IMG/VR virus record: IMGVR_UViG_3300009159_007116
Location: 1 to 64,000 of that record
From: a virus
DNA length: 64,000 nucleotides
Direction: 5' to 3' (one strand)
Each line of letters opens with the position of its first letter. The first letter of the stretch is position 1. The translations under genes and the position numbers were made by a program. Of the stretch, positions 30,277 through 39,186 are shown piece after piece. Under the pieces are notes generated by a model that saw only the letters and a program-made list of their open reading frames with translations, had not been told where the DNA came from and did no database searches.

Positions 30277-31200
30277 ATGTCTGAATTATCAAAACTTAAT
30301 GGTTGGGCAGGAAAAGACAATCCTTCGCTTGTTGAAAGTGAATTTAATTTAATTAAAGATGGTGGATCATTTAAAGACTTTAATGTTTATGGCAAAAGCC
30401 AAGACACTAAAGGCAAAAAAATGATGCTGTACGAAGTTGTTCGTAAAGTTCTTGGTAAAGATACTCCTAATTACGGACAAGAAATTGGTGACTGCGTAAG
30501 TTTTGGTGCTAAAAATGCAGTCGAATATTTAATGGCTACTGAAAAGCTTATGAAGGGCGATAACGAAAAGTTTGAATTTGTATTTCCACCATATCTTTAT
30601 GGAACAGGAAGAGTTCTTATTGGTCGTGGAAGACTTAATGGTGAAGATGGTTCTCTTGGTAGCTGGATGGCAGATGCTGTTATTAAGTATGGGGTTCTTC
30701 GTAGTAGTTTTGATGGTCTTCCTAAGTATGCTGGAAGCGTAGCTAAAAAATGGGGTGATACGCCAGGACCAGATAAAAAGTTTATTGAAGAAGGAACTAA
30801 GCACCCAGTAAAATCTGCTGCCCAAATTAAAAGTTGGGATCAATTAGTAGAGGCTATTGTCAATGGCTATCCTTGCACAACTGCTAGCGATGTTGGCTAT
30901 ACCATGACACCAGCAAACGATGGTTTTCATCGTCAAACAGACAATTGGGGGCATCAAATGTGTTTTGTAGGTGTTGATGATAGGGCTAATGATCCATATG
31001 CTATTATTGTTAATAGTTGGGGCGATGCTCACGGAGAACTTAAGGACTTTGATACTGGTGAAGCCCTTCCTATTGGCACTCTTAGGGTTAGAAAGAAAGA
31101 TGCTGAAAAACATATTAGGCAAGGTGAAACATTTGCTTATAGTAATTTTGATGGATTTCCAGAACAGTTGATAGACAAAAAATTATTCATGCTTATTTAG
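30277..31200 (+). CDS. Papain-like (C1 fold) cysteine peptidase
   Basis: 307 aa. The catalytic elements occur in papain order: QEIGDCVSFGAKNAVEYL near residues 67-84 (nucleophile Cys with upstream oxyanion Gln), NWGHQMCFVGVDD near 225 (His), and IVNSWGDAHG near 246 (Asn). The central region has a family-typical PPYLYGTGRV and DGSLGSWMADAV. No signal peptide is seen, so it acts in the cytoplasm or in virions. Similar peptidases occur in large phage genomes, where a structural or maturation role has been proposed. Neighbours do not include a capsid gene here. Confidence 0.75.
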   Translation: MSELSKLNGWAGKDNPSLVESEFNLIKDGGSFKDFNVYGKSQDTKGKKMMLYEVVRKVLGKDTPNYGQEIGDCVSFGAKNAVEYLMATEKLMKGDNEKFEFVFPPYLYGTGRVLIGRGRLNGEDGSLGSWMADAVIKYGVLRSSFDGLPKYAGSVAKKWGDTPGPDKKFIEEGTKHPVKSAAQIKSWDQLVEAIVNGYPCTTASDVGYTMTPANDGFHRQTDNWGHQMCFVGVDDRANDPYAIIVNSWGDAHGELKDFDTGEALPIGTLRVRKKDAEKHIRQGETFAYSNFDGFPEQLIDKKLFMLI

Positions 31201-31211
31201 AAGGATTTAAT

Positions 31212-32123
31212 ATGACAGATAAAACTGAAGGTTTGCAATATGGAAAACCTGACAAGGATGATCCAAGAAAAACTCCAGCAAAACCAGAAGAAAAAAAAAG
31301 GGGTTCTAAAAAAAACCCAAAAGACTCTGCAAATAAACCAAATAAAAGCATAGAGCTATCTTCAGAAACAGAAGATAAAATTAAAGTTTTAATGCAGAAA
31401 CACAATGAAAAAGATCCAGAATTTAAAGCCAACATGGGTCAATTGAAATCTGTTTTTAGAAGAGGTGCTGGAGCATTCTCTACTAGTCATGCACCAAACA
31501 TGAATAGAACAGGATGGGGATTGGCTAGAGTTAGAGCTTTTTTATATTTGCTTCGCAATAAAATACCATCTAATCCTAATTATAAACAAGATAATGATTT
31601 GTTGCCAGATGGTCATCCCAAAAAAACAAAAAATACAAAAAAATCTTCAGTAGCTTTTTGTGATTTTGAATCAACTTATTTATACGAAGAAATTGATTAT
31701 TCAGAATTTTTAAATTCCATTAAAGATATAATAGTTAAAAGTAAAGCTTCTTCAGATATTGAAAATTATTTTAGTAAATCCGCTGAAACTTATGATGCTC
31801 CACAATCAGCAAGAAATAATGCAAGAAAAGTTTTAGAATGGAAAGAAAAGTACGGAAAAGAATGCAAAGGAATGACTGCTGTTGGTTGGGCAAGAGCAAG
31901 AGACTTAGCTGGCAATGCCATGTTATCTGCTGATACAGTTAAAAGAATGTCTCAATTCAATAGACACGGATCTAATTATGAAAAAGCAAAATCTAAACCA
32001 GAATATAAAACTAAACCTTGGAGTATTCCAGCGGTGGTTGCATGGTTAGGTTGGGGTGGAACATCTGGTATTGAATGGGCAATGAGAACAAGTGAATCTA
32101 TTCTAAAGAAGAAGAAACAATAA
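31212..32123 (+). CDS. Phage protein with GWxRARxL-type C-terminal domain, 303 aa
   Basis: Lysine- and proline-rich N-terminus (residues 1-45). A short GWGLARVRAFLYLLRNK segment lies near 98. The C-terminal 110 residues match a recurrent phage domain: APQSARNNARKVLEWKEKYG, then VGWARARDLA, LSADTVKRM, a histidine, and PAVVAWLGWGGTSGIEWAM. That domain is frequently linked to head or prohead-protease-region proteins. Specific function unknown. TAATG overlap with the downstream small gene. Confidence 0.6.
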   Translation: MTDKTEGLQYGKPDKDDPRKTPAKPEEKKRGSKKNPKDSANKPNKSIELSSETEDKIKVLMQKHNEKDPEFKANMGQLKSVFRRGAGAFSTSHAPNMNRTGWGLARVRAFLYLLRNKIPSNPNYKQDNDLLPDGHPKKTKNTKKSSVAFCDFESTYLYEEIDYSEFLNSIKDIIVKSKASSDIENYFSKSAETYDAPQSARNNARKVLEWKEKYGKECKGMTAVGWARARDLAGNAMLSADTVKRMSQFNRHGSNYEKAKSKPEYKTKPWSIPAVVAWLGWGGTSGIEWAMRTSESILKKKKQ

Positions 32124-32299
32124 TGTTAAATCTAATTCTTTTTTTGTTGTTTGATCAGACTATAAGCAAAGAACAATTTGTTTTGATAGAAAAAGATTCT
32201 ATTTCATTTTCTAAGCTTATAGATCAATTGTCAAAACCAAAACCAAAAATAGCATCACCAGTAATCATAAATGCAAATCAAGAAGAATGTTTTACTTGA
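32123..32299 (+). CDS. Small hypothetical protein with hydrophobic N-terminus, 58 aa
   Basis: Open frame from ATG 32123 (TAATG overlap) to TGA 32297-32299. The first 10 residues are a short hydrophobic stretch, too short for a certain signal or membrane anchor, and the rest is polar. It fills the space to the next Shine-Dalgarno. Role unknown. Confidence 0.5.
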   Translation: MLNLILFLLFDQTISKEQFVLIEKDSISFSKLIDQLSKPKPKIASPVIINANQEECFT

Positions 32300-32313
32300 C
32301 GGAGAAGAAAATA

Positions 32314-32664
32314 ATGCGGTCGCATAAAAAAATACAAGAAATATTAGAAAAATCAGAAACAATTAAAAAGTATGATGCTGTTGGTATCTTAACAATAATT
32401 ATGATTGTTAGTCTTATATTTGAAGGAATAAAAATAATACAGTACTGTAAATCATCTAAAGTAACAGCATTAATAATAAAAAAAGGTGGTCCAATTGTAA
32501 GAATGTTTATTAGAAAAAATCTATACAATAAAATAATCAAAGCAAATGTTCCAGAGAACGATGCTAAAATAATATCTGATACAATAGTTCAGCTTATACA
32601 ATCTTTGTCTGTAAGCGAAATAGTAAATCTTTTAGAGTTAGTTTATGCCGAATCCAAAAGTTAG
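32314..32664 (+). CDS. Membrane-anchored hypothetical protein, 116 aa
   Basis: ATG 32314 follows GGAGAAG with 7-nt spacing, and the earlier in-frame start at 32287 lacks one. A membrane helix is likely near residues 25-45 (GILTIIMIVSLIFEGI), with a second weakly hydrophobic amphipathic region later. The 3' end overlaps the glycosyltransferase start by 20 bases. Confidence 0.55.
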   Translation: MRSHKKIQEILEKSETIKKYDAVGILTIIMIVSLIFEGIKIIQYCKSSKVTALIIKKGGPIVRMFIRKNLYNKIIKANVPENDAKIISDTIVQLIQSLSVSEIVNLLELVYAESKS

Positions 32665-33382
32665 TTGTTATTGCCCAACTTATGGAAGAACAACTTTTTT
32701 AGAAGAAGCTATTTATAGTTTTTTAAATCAAGATTATGATGGTGAAAAAGAATTAATAATATTAAATGATCTTGAAGAACAAACACTTTTTTTTGATCAT
32801 CCAGAAGTAAAAATAATAAACTCTAAAGAAAGAATAATTCCTATTGGTAAAAAATTTAACAAATGCATTTCGTATTGCTCTGGAGAATACATTTTTGTTT
32901 GGGATGATGACGATATATTCTTACCTTGGAAAATATCTTTTTCAATTAAAAATATAAGTTCTAATGGAATATTTCATACAAACGATGGTTTTTTTGAAGA
33001 AGAAACAAAAAAATTGTCTATATCTCAAAACATGTTTCACTCAAATTTATGTATGCATAAAAAGTGTTGGGAAAAAATTGGTAATTATATTGAACTAGAT
33101 ATTACATCATTAGATGCTTATCTTTTTGAAAAAATAAATAAAATATATGGTAGAACTTCTAAGAAAATAACTGAAGAAGAAATATTTTACATATACAGAT
33201 GGTCAACACTAAAAACCTATCACATGTCATTTTATAAAGAAAATGTAAGTTTAAAAACACAAGAAGTAGTAAAACAAAAAATATTAAATAATTTAGAACC
33301 AATTGGTAACATTATACTTAAACCTCATTGGAAATACGACTATTTAGAAGCAAGAAACATTTGTTTAAAAAATAAAAAATAG
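32645..33382 (+). CDS. Glycosyltransferase family 2
   Basis: 245 aa GT-A fold. The N-terminus SCYCPTYGRTTFLEEAI fits the GT2 nucleotide-binding start, FVWDDDD near residue 85 is the DxD metal site, and a late KITEEEIFYIYRW strand follows the acceptor region. It transfers a sugar with inversion. It begins inside the preceding gene. Donor and acceptor unknown. Confidence 0.8.
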   Translation: MPNPKVSCYCPTYGRTTFLEEAIYSFLNQDYDGEKELIILNDLEEQTLFFDHPEVKIINSKERIIPIGKKFNKCISYCSGEYIFVWDDDDIFLPWKISFSIKNISSNGIFHTNDGFFEEETKKLSISQNMFHSNLCMHKKCWEKIGNYIELDITSLDAYLFEKINKIYGRTSKKITEEEIFYIYRWSTLKTYHMSFYKENVSLKTQEVVKQKILNNLEPIGNIILKPHWKYDYLEARNICLKNKK

Positions 33383-33528
33383 ACTATTGTCATACCAAAA
33401 AAAATAAGTAAGAATCTCTTCTGTCTTATCATTGTTGTGGGTGTATTTATATCCGCTGGTAATCGCCAGTATTACATACCTTTAGAGTTCTGCTTATCCT
33501 TGCGGTCAGCATGGAAGATGGAGTTTTT
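33383..33528 (+). promoter_or_regulatory. Gap before the ribonucleotide reductase gene
   Basis: This 146-base gap is less AT-rich than most gaps. CTGG 33456-33459 pairs with CCAG 33466-33469 across a 6-nt loop, and CCGC 33453-33456 could instead pair with GCGG 33502-33505. A leader or promoter function is plausible. No cobalamin-riboswitch B12 box is visible. ATG 33511 has no ribosome-binding site. Confidence 0.3.
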
Positions 33529-35820
33529 ATGTCTATTAAAGAATTGCAAAAATATACTGCTGTTTCTAAGTACGCTAGATGGATAGAGTCTGAAAAAAGA
33601 AGAGAAACTTGGGAAGAAAGTGTGGATAGAATAAAAGATATGATGATTGAAGTTAATCCTTCCTTGCGTGAAGATATTGAAAAAAATTATGGAATGATTA
33701 AAGATCAAAAAATATTAGGTTCACAAAGAGCATTGCAGTTTGGTGGTAAGCCAATCCTTAAGCATAATGCAAGGATATTCAATTGTTCTGCTAGTTATTG
33801 CGATAGATTAAGGTTTTTCCAAGAGTGTTTTTACCTACTGCTTTGTGGCTCTGGAACTGGCTTTAGTGTACAAAAACACCATGTTGAATTATTGCCCAAA
33901 TTTTCATCTGCTAGACTAGATCCAGAAACATGTTGTTATCAACATCTTGTTCATAGAGTTGAAGATTCAATTGAAGGTTGGGCAGATGCTCTTGGTGTTC
34001 TTCTTTCTTCATATTTTGAAACTCCAATAAAAGAGTTTGAAAAATACAAAAATATTGAAGTTGCATTTAGTTATGCAGACATAAGAGAAAAAGGTTCTCC
34101 TTTAGGTTGTGGTATAGGCAATGCTCCTGGCCATGAACCACTAGAAAAAGCTTTAGAAAAGACTAGGGCTTTACTTAATAGATGTCTTGCAAATGGGCAG
34201 ACACAATTAAGAACAATAGATGCATTTGATATAGTTATGTTTGCTGCTGATGCAGTTATCTCTGGCGGTGTTCGTAGATCTGCAACTATAGCTTTGTTTT
34301 CTGCTGATGACGAACTAATGATTAATGCAAAGACTGGTGATTGGTATTTTACTAATCCACAAAGAGCTAGGGCAAATATCTCTGCATTACTTCATAGAAA
34401 ATACACTTCCAAAAAAGTATTTGAAAATCTATTTAAAGCAACAAAAGAGTTTGGTGAGCCAGGATTTTTCTTTGCTGATTTTTACGATGTCTTATGCAAT
34501 CCATGCTGTGAAATATCATGGATAACTAGGCACTTTTACAAGAAGGGCAGTCCAGAACTGGCCGAAGCTTTGTCATTATATGAAGGACCAATAACAACAA
34601 AAGAGTCATGCAAAGATGATATGCCAGAAGATGAGGTCGGTCTTTCTGGTTGGGGATTCTGCAATTTATCAACCATTAATGGAAAAACAATAACTTCAGA
34701 AGAAGACTTCTACGAAAGATGTGCTGCTGCTGCGTTTATTGGTACATTACAAGCATCTTTTACCAATTTTCCATACTTGGGTCATGTTACAGAACTTATC
34801 GCTCGTAAAGAGGCATTATTGGGCGTTTCAATTAATGGTATGCAGCATCATCCAAAAATATTACTAAATCCAGAAATTCAGCAGAAAGGTGCTGAAATAA
34901 TAAAAAACATAAATAAAAAGTACGCATCTATTTTAAACATAAACCCTGCTGCTAGAACGACTTGTGTCAAACCAGAAGGTAATTCTGCTGCACTATTAGG
35001 TTCAACATCAGGCATTCATCCAGATCATAGCAAGAGGTATTTCCGTATTGTCCAAGCTAATCAGCTTGAATCTCCTTATCAATACTTTAAAACCATCAAT
35101 CCCCAAGCTTGCGAAGAGTCTGTATGGTCATCTAACAAGACAGATGATTGTATAAGGTTTTGTGTGCAAACCCAAGATGGAACAGTACTTAAGGAAGAAA
35201 TAGATGCTATATCTATGCTAGACAATGTTGTGTCAACCTATAAGAATTGGGTAGTGTCTGGTAAAAATCCAGATCTTTGCATTAGAAAAGAACTAAATCA
35301 TAATGTGTCTAATACAATACATGTACAAGATGATGAGTGGGATAAGGTAAAAGATTATATTTATGATCATCGTGCAGATCTTGCTGGAATATCACTTATA
35401 GCTGCTACTGGAGATAAAGATTACAATCAAGCTCCATTCACAGCAGTTTATTCAATTGAAGAACAAATAAAAAATTGGGGTTTTGAAGCTACATCTAGTG
35501 CTTATGAAATTTACCCAAAATTTTCTGAATATAACTTTAACTCTTTATGGGATGCGTGTTCTTGTGTTCTTGGTTATTTTGAACCAAAAGACAGCAAACA
35601 AGAAGAGTGGAAAAAATTAATTAAAACATATTCTGATCAGTGTTTTAGTTCTAATATAAAGTATGCCACTTATGCACTTAAAGATGCATACAATTTAGAC
35701 TTATGGAATAAACTTATAGATAGTTATTCAGAAGTAAATTATTTAAATGTATTGGAAGAAAAATCTACAATAAATATACAAGGCGAACTAGCTTGTGCTG
35801 GCGGTGCGTGTTTAGTATGA
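33529..35820 (+). CDS. Adenosylcobalamin-dependent (class II) ribonucleoside-triphosphate reductase
   Basis: 763 aa, close to the monomeric RTPR of lactobacilli (about 739). GATGGAG precedes ATG 33529. Near residue 84, NCSASYC supplies the first redox cysteine. NPCCEI near 324 is the NPCGEI motif with the thiyl-radical Cys. FCNLS near 380 carries the second redox Cys. The C-terminus CAGGAC is the CxxxxC pair that re-reduces the active site. Other conserved parts are CGSGTGFSVQ and SGGVRRSATI. It reduces NTPs to dNTPs using adenosylcobalamin. A matching adenosyltransferase is encoded at 19378-19890. No NrdB or NrdG partner is present. Confidence 0.9.
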   Translation: MSIKELQKYTAVSKYARWIESEKRRETWEESVDRIKDMMIEVNPSLREDIEKNYGMIKDQKILGSQRALQFGGKPILKHNARIFNCSASYCDRLRFFQECFYLLLCGSGTGFSVQKHHVELLPKFSSARLDPETCCYQHLVHRVEDSIEGWADALGVLLSSYFETPIKEFEKYKNIEVAFSYADIREKGSPLGCGIGNAPGHEPLEKALEKTRALLNRCLANGQTQLRTIDAFDIVMFAADAVISGGVRRSATIALFSADDELMINAKTGDWYFTNPQRARANISALLHRKYTSKKVFENLFKATKEFGEPGFFFADFYDVLCNPCCEISWITRHFYKKGSPELAEALSLYEGPITTKESCKDDMPEDEVGLSGWGFCNLSTINGKTITSEEDFYERCAAAAFIGTLQASFTNFPYLGHVTELIARKEALLGVSINGMQHHPKILLNPEIQQKGAEIIKNINKKYASILNINPAARTTCVKPEGNSAALLGSTSGIHPDHSKRYFRIVQANQLESPYQYFKTINPQACEESVWSSNKTDDCIRFCVQTQDGTVLKEEIDAISMLDNVVSTYKNWVVSGKNPDLCIRKELNHNVSNTIHVQDDEWDKVKDYIYDHRADLAGISLIAATGDKDYNQAPFTAVYSIEEQIKNWGFEATSSAYEIYPKFSEYNFNSLWDACSCVLGYFEPKDSKQEEWKKLIKTYSDQCFSSNIKYATYALKDAYNLDLWNKLIDSYSEVNYLNVLEEKSTINIQGELACAGGACLV

Positions 35821-35915
35821 TAAGAACCAGTTTGAAAAGATCAAAAAGGTGTTCTTGTAGGATTAAGAAGATTAAAAAGGAAAAAAGGAAAAATGTCAAA
35901 AAGAGGAACCCTTAA
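35817..35915 (+). CDS. Very basic 32-aa peptide frame
   Basis: An ATG overlapping the reductase stop (ATGA) opens a frame to TAA 35913-35915, extending into the next gene. The product would be over 50 percent Lys/Arg with two cysteines. This could be a real basic micropeptide or the chance reading of an AG-rich gap. No ribosome-binding site beyond coupling. Confidence 0.25.
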   Translation: MIRTSLKRSKRCSCRIKKIKKEKRKNVKKRNP

Positions 35916-36762
35916 GGCATTTGGTGCTCCATTTAACATTGAACATTCAAGCTGTTCAAACATTAAACCAACACTATTTGATTGGACAAAACAAGATTCA
36001 GACATAGAAGTCTTTATAGACTATTCTATAATTCAAGAATCTTTTTCCGTTCCAAAAAAACAATCTGTACTTAGAGTTGGTTGGTTATGTGAATCCACTA
36101 CTATTTATGGCAACCTTTACGAATACATAAAATATAATTATAAGCATATATTCTCTTCTTTAGATTTTATTTTTACATCTGATAAATATCTTTTGTCATT
36201 AGATTCAAGATTTAAATTTGCTTACTCTTGCAGCAACATACCTTGGACACCAAGAGATCTTTGGGGTATTTACCCAAAAACAAAAATGTGTTCAATGATT
36301 TGCTCCAACAAAAAATCATGCAAAGAACATCTGTATAGACATTCTGTTGCTCAAATATATAAAGATAAAATTGATATCTATGGTGGTGCTTTTGATTCTC
36401 CACTCACTGGAGAAAGATTTGATAATTTTTATAAAAAAGAAAATGCATTAAAAGATTATATGTTTTCTATAGTAATACAAAATAATTTTAATTCTTATTT
36501 TTTTGCTGAATTACTAACTGATTGTTTTGCTTACGGAACAATACCAATATACTTAGGCACTCCCGAAATAGGAAACTTTTTTGATGAAAAAGGAATAATA
36601 CAATACACAGGCGGGTTTGATATTGGTACTTTAAGCGAAGAATTGTATAATAGTAAAATGGATGCAATTAATAACAATCTAGAAAAAATAAAATTAATGC
36701 CTATGTCTGATGACTATCTATATGAACAATGCACTAATATATATAGAGGTAATTATGAATGA
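35893..36762 (+). CDS. GT10 family alpha-1,3/4-fucosyltransferase-like protein
   Basis: 289 aa. The C-terminal GT10 signature is clear: a YMFSIVIQN strand near residue 195 followed by FFAELLTDCFAYGTIPIYLG near 205-225, the donor-binding E-K/L-x-x-D-C-F...G-T-I-P-I-Y-G region, and a FFDEKGI element. An IYGGAF strand precedes it near 165. GT10 enzymes use GDP-fucose. The reaction complements the GDP-fucose-synthase-like gene at 2867. A GGAAAAAAGGAAAAA ribosome-binding region precedes the start. Confidence 0.75.
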   Translation: MSKRGTLKAFGAPFNIEHSSCSNIKPTLFDWTKQDSDIEVFIDYSIIQESFSVPKKQSVLRVGWLCESTTIYGNLYEYIKYNYKHIFSSLDFIFTSDKYLLSLDSRFKFAYSCSNIPWTPRDLWGIYPKTKMCSMICSNKKSCKEHLYRHSVAQIYKDKIDIYGGAFDSPLTGERFDNFYKKENALKDYMFSIVIQNNFNSYFFAELLTDCFAYGTIPIYLGTPEIGNFFDEKGIIQYTGGFDIGTLSEELYNSKMDAINNNLEKIKLMPMSDDYLYEQCTNIYRGNYE

Positions 36763-36997
36763 GTCATTTCAAAATGGTGATGTTGTTTGCTTAAAATCTG
36801 GAAGTATGCCAATGACTGTTGTTAATACAAATAAAGAGACTAATGAAATTTTAGTTGCTTATTTTGATTTAGATGCCAATGTTATGCGTGATGGCTTTCC
36901 ACCAGAAGCACTTGAGTTTACTCATGATTCTTGGAAAATGAAATATTGCGTTGATTTACATGATGACGAAGACGAAGAAGAAGAGAATGGATTTTAA
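36755..36997 (+). CDS. DUF2158/YodC-like small protein
   Basis: 80 aa. NGDVVCLKSGSMPMTV near residues 7-22 matches the opening motif of DUF2158 (YodC), a small SH3-like beta-barrel family of unknown function. A very acidic tail (DDEDEEEE) ends the protein. ATG 36755 lies in an ATGA-type overlap with the fucosyltransferase stop. Confidence 0.65.
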   Translation: MNESFQNGDVVCLKSGSMPMTVVNTNKETNEILVAYFDLDANVMRDGFPPEALEFTHDSWKMKYCVDLHDDEDEEEENGF

Positions 36998-36998
36998 T

Positions 36999-37364
36999 AT
37001 GCCAACCTATGAATACACATGTGAAAATTGCAACGCTTCAACAGAACAGTTTCGTACCTTTGCAGAAGGTCATTTAGAAAAATGCCCTAGTTGTAAAAAA
37101 AATAAATTGGTTCAAGTATTTTCTGGTGGCATAATTAGTTATGTTAAAGGTGGAGAAACACTAGGCCAAATAAGCGAACAAAATTTTAAAAGAGAAGGTG
37201 GAAAAATAAAAGAAAAGATTGCAAAAGAAAAAGAAGAAGCAGATAATAAGCTTCCTTGGTGGAGGTCTGGAAAAGTAAAGGGTCTTGAAAAACAAGACAA
37301 AATATTAAATGTTGATAAGATTAAGAACATCAGGAAATACATAGACAAAGGAGAAAAAAAATGA
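36999..37364 (+). CDS. FmdB-type zinc-ribbon protein, 121 aa
   Basis: The N-terminus PTYEYTCENC and CPSCKKNKL near residue 32 are the FmdB/CxxC_CxxC_SSSS putative regulatory zinc ribbon. The rest is lysine-rich and helical. The start one base after the upstream stop is clear. Proposed functions for the family include regulation. Unknown in phages. Confidence 0.7.
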   Translation: MPTYEYTCENCNASTEQFRTFAEGHLEKCPSCKKNKLVQVFSGGIISYVKGGETLGQISEQNFKREGGKIKEKIAKEKEEADNKLPWWRSGKVKGLEKQDKILNVDKIKNIRKYIDKGEKK

Positions 37365-37711
37365 GCAAGTTAAAGCAAGAAGACGAAAAAGAAAAGCCAA
37401 AAGAAGGTTTGGTAGATGGTGGACATGTAATTATAAAGTGCAGTAATTGCAATAAGCCATTAGTAGATGTTCTGATTGTAAAACCAAACGAAAAGAAAAG
37501 TGATGGAACGCCATTTATTTGGAAGTGTGTAGCAGAATGTTGTTACTGTAGCGATAAAAGTTTTATTACAGAAATAAAAGGAATATTTCGTGCTGCTGGA
37601 TTCATTGTTGAAGATAAAGAAAATCCAGAACATTATACTGAAATTACAAATTTAGATGATATTGTAATTGATGAAGATAATATTTTATTTAAAACATCTA
37701 GGAGAAAATAA
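37361..37711 (+). CDS. Zinc-binding hypothetical protein, 116 aa
   Basis: CSNC near residue 25 and CVAECCYC near 55-62 give a four- to five-cysteine site; the C-terminal half is acidic. The ATGA overlap with the previous gene indicates coupling. No known family. It is one of several cysteine-cluster proteins in this stretch upstream of the recombinase. Confidence 0.6.
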   Translation: MSKLKQEDEKEKPKEGLVDGGHVIIKCSNCNKPLVDVLIVKPNEKKSDGTPFIWKCVAECCYCSDKSFITEIKGIFRAAGFIVEDKENPEHYTEITNLDDIVIDEDNILFKTSRRK

Positions 37712-38055
37712 TGGAAATTTATGACGATCCAGAAATAAAGTCATACGGATATGACAAAGATGCAAATGATATAGATCCAAATGAGCCTTTTTGTTTAGCC
37801 AAAAAATCATTAGACATAACTAATAATACTTATTCTTATTGGGTTAAAATGTGTCTTTCGTCTTTTAGTCCAAGCAAATTATTTGATCCAGAAACAGATC
37901 TTGTTGAAGAACTAAGAAGGTTTGACAACTATACTGGCAAAAACAAATACCACTACAGAAAAGTTAGTGAAGAATGTTTTAATCATTATATTTCATATCT
38001 TACAACAAAAAAAACATCTTTTATTAGAAACGCAGACAGGAGTGCTATAGCATGA
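37711..38055 (+). CDS. Hypothetical protein, 114 aa
   Basis: Acidic soluble protein with no recognised motif, starting at a TAATG overlap. Lies in the coupled string leading to the recombinase gene. Confidence 0.6.
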   Translation: MEIYDDPEIKSYGYDKDANDIDPNEPFCLAKKSLDITNNTYSYWVKMCLSSFSPSKLFDPETDLVEELRRFDNYTGKNKYHYRKVSEECFNHYISYLTTKKTSFIRNADRSAIA

Positions 38056-38339
38056 AAAATAAAAAGTTTGTTATTGACGAAGTTAAAGAGTTTTATATAA
38101 AGTCAAACTCTAACTTACAAACAATTGAATCTATAGCAGAAAAAGTTGGTGCTAAGATTGAAGACATTCAAGAACTATATAATGCTTCAAAAACTAAAGC
38201 ATCTAATGCGTTTCAAATCTATAGCGGAACAGTTTCTATGACTGAAAAACAAGGCGTTGCAGATGACAATAATTCTAAAAAAGATAATATTAACCATGAA
38301 TTCTTAGATAGATATAAGAATACAAGGCATAAAATATGA
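38052..38339 (+). CDS. Hypothetical protein with possible helix-turn-helix, 95 aa
   Basis: LQTIESIAEKVGAKIEDIQELY near residues 17-38 (given here in part as TIESIAEKVGAKIEDI) has the spacing of a helix-turn-helix, so DNA binding is possible. The remainder is polar and probably disordered. ATGA overlaps on both sides. Confidence 0.5.
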   Translation: MKNKKFVIDEVKEFYIKSNSNLQTIESIAEKVGAKIEDIQELYNASKTKASNAFQIYSGTVSMTEKQGVADDNNSKKDNINHEFLDRYKNTRHKI

Positions 38340-38752
38340 TTTGCACTAAAGAAGACGATTTTATTTTTGAAAAGCCTAGATGGATAGCTGTACTATCTGA
38401 TGGTACAAAAGTTTATCAAGATGATGATAGGCCAAATTCAGAAATAAACTCTGCTTGGATTAGATTAAAAAAGCACATAATTACTACTGGATTAAAAATT
38501 ACAAAGTTTTACTTTCAGTTTAGATCTAATTTTTTTGAACCTTTTCCAGAAAACGCACAAGGTTATTATTTTTCAAATGGGGTAATTGGACAGTTATCAT
38601 CTGACTATTCTATAAATCTTTTTGTTTCTGGCGAAATAATTGGCAATGTTGCACGAATAAAGAGTATAAAGGTTCCTGAGTTAATAGTAATAAATGAAGA
38701 AGATAGGATCTTAGAAAATCTTTCTATAGATCCAGTAATAATGAATGATTAA
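38336..38752 (+). CDS. Hypothetical protein, 138 aa
   Basis: Beta-rich soluble protein with several aromatic residues, starting at an ATGA overlap. No family recognised. One of the genes tightly linked to the recombinase. Confidence 0.6.
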   Translation: MICTKEDDFIFEKPRWIAVLSDGTKVYQDDDRPNSEINSAWIRLKKHIITTGLKITKFYFQFRSNFFEPFPENAQGYYFSNGVIGQLSSDYSINLFVSGEIIGNVARIKSIKVPELIVINEEDRILENLSIDPVIMND

Positions 38753-38754
38753 TT

Positions 38755-39186
38755 ATGGCAAAACAACGAAGTGATGATAGCAAATACGAATCCAGACATG
38801 GTGGTGGTTGGATTACTCCAGCACAATTCTTAGCTGAAGTTATGTGTGAAAGAACAGCCAAAGAAAATTTAGAAGAATTACCTATTAAATTTTGGAACAA
38901 ACCAAGATGGAAAAAGGAATTCTTTAAACAACTGAATTTGGCTAATATAATCTTAAAAGATCATGATGCAGCAATTGTATCTAAAGCACTTAGATCTAAA
39001 GAAGGCAAAAATATATTTTCATTAGGTGCTCCTTGGCTTAAGAAGTTAATTATTTTGGAAGAAAAAAGCTTTAAAGAAATTTCAAGCTTGACTGAATCAA
39101 AAGAAGCTGTAGAACTTCCAATTAGAAAAACCTTTCAGCAATCTAAATCTTTAATTAAAAGAATAAAGGAACTAGACAATGAGTGA
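38755..39186 (+). CDS. Hypothetical protein upstream of the recombinase, 143 aa
   Basis: Helical and basic. GGGWITPAQFLAE near residue 18 and a WKKEFFKQLN helix near 52 stand out but match nothing I can name. Its end overlaps the recombinase start by 8 bases, so a recombination-mediator role is possible by position only. Confidence 0.6.
   Translation: MAKQRSDDSKYESRHGGGWITPAQFLAEVMCERTAKENLEELPIKFWNKPRWKKEFFKQLNLANIILKDHDAAIVSKALRSKEGKNIFSLGAPWLKKLIILEEKSFKEISSLTESKEAVELPIRKTFQQSKSLIKRIKELDNE

Noticed and set aside
33383-33528. Cobalamin riboswitch controlling the B12-dependent reductase
   Set aside because: The gap is too short and lacks the B12-box consensus; only small stems are visible.
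33529-35820. Possible intein in the ribonucleotide reductase, a common intein host gene
   Set aside because: Length (763 aa) matches intein-free monomeric class II enzymes and all motifs run in order without intein splice-junction sequences.
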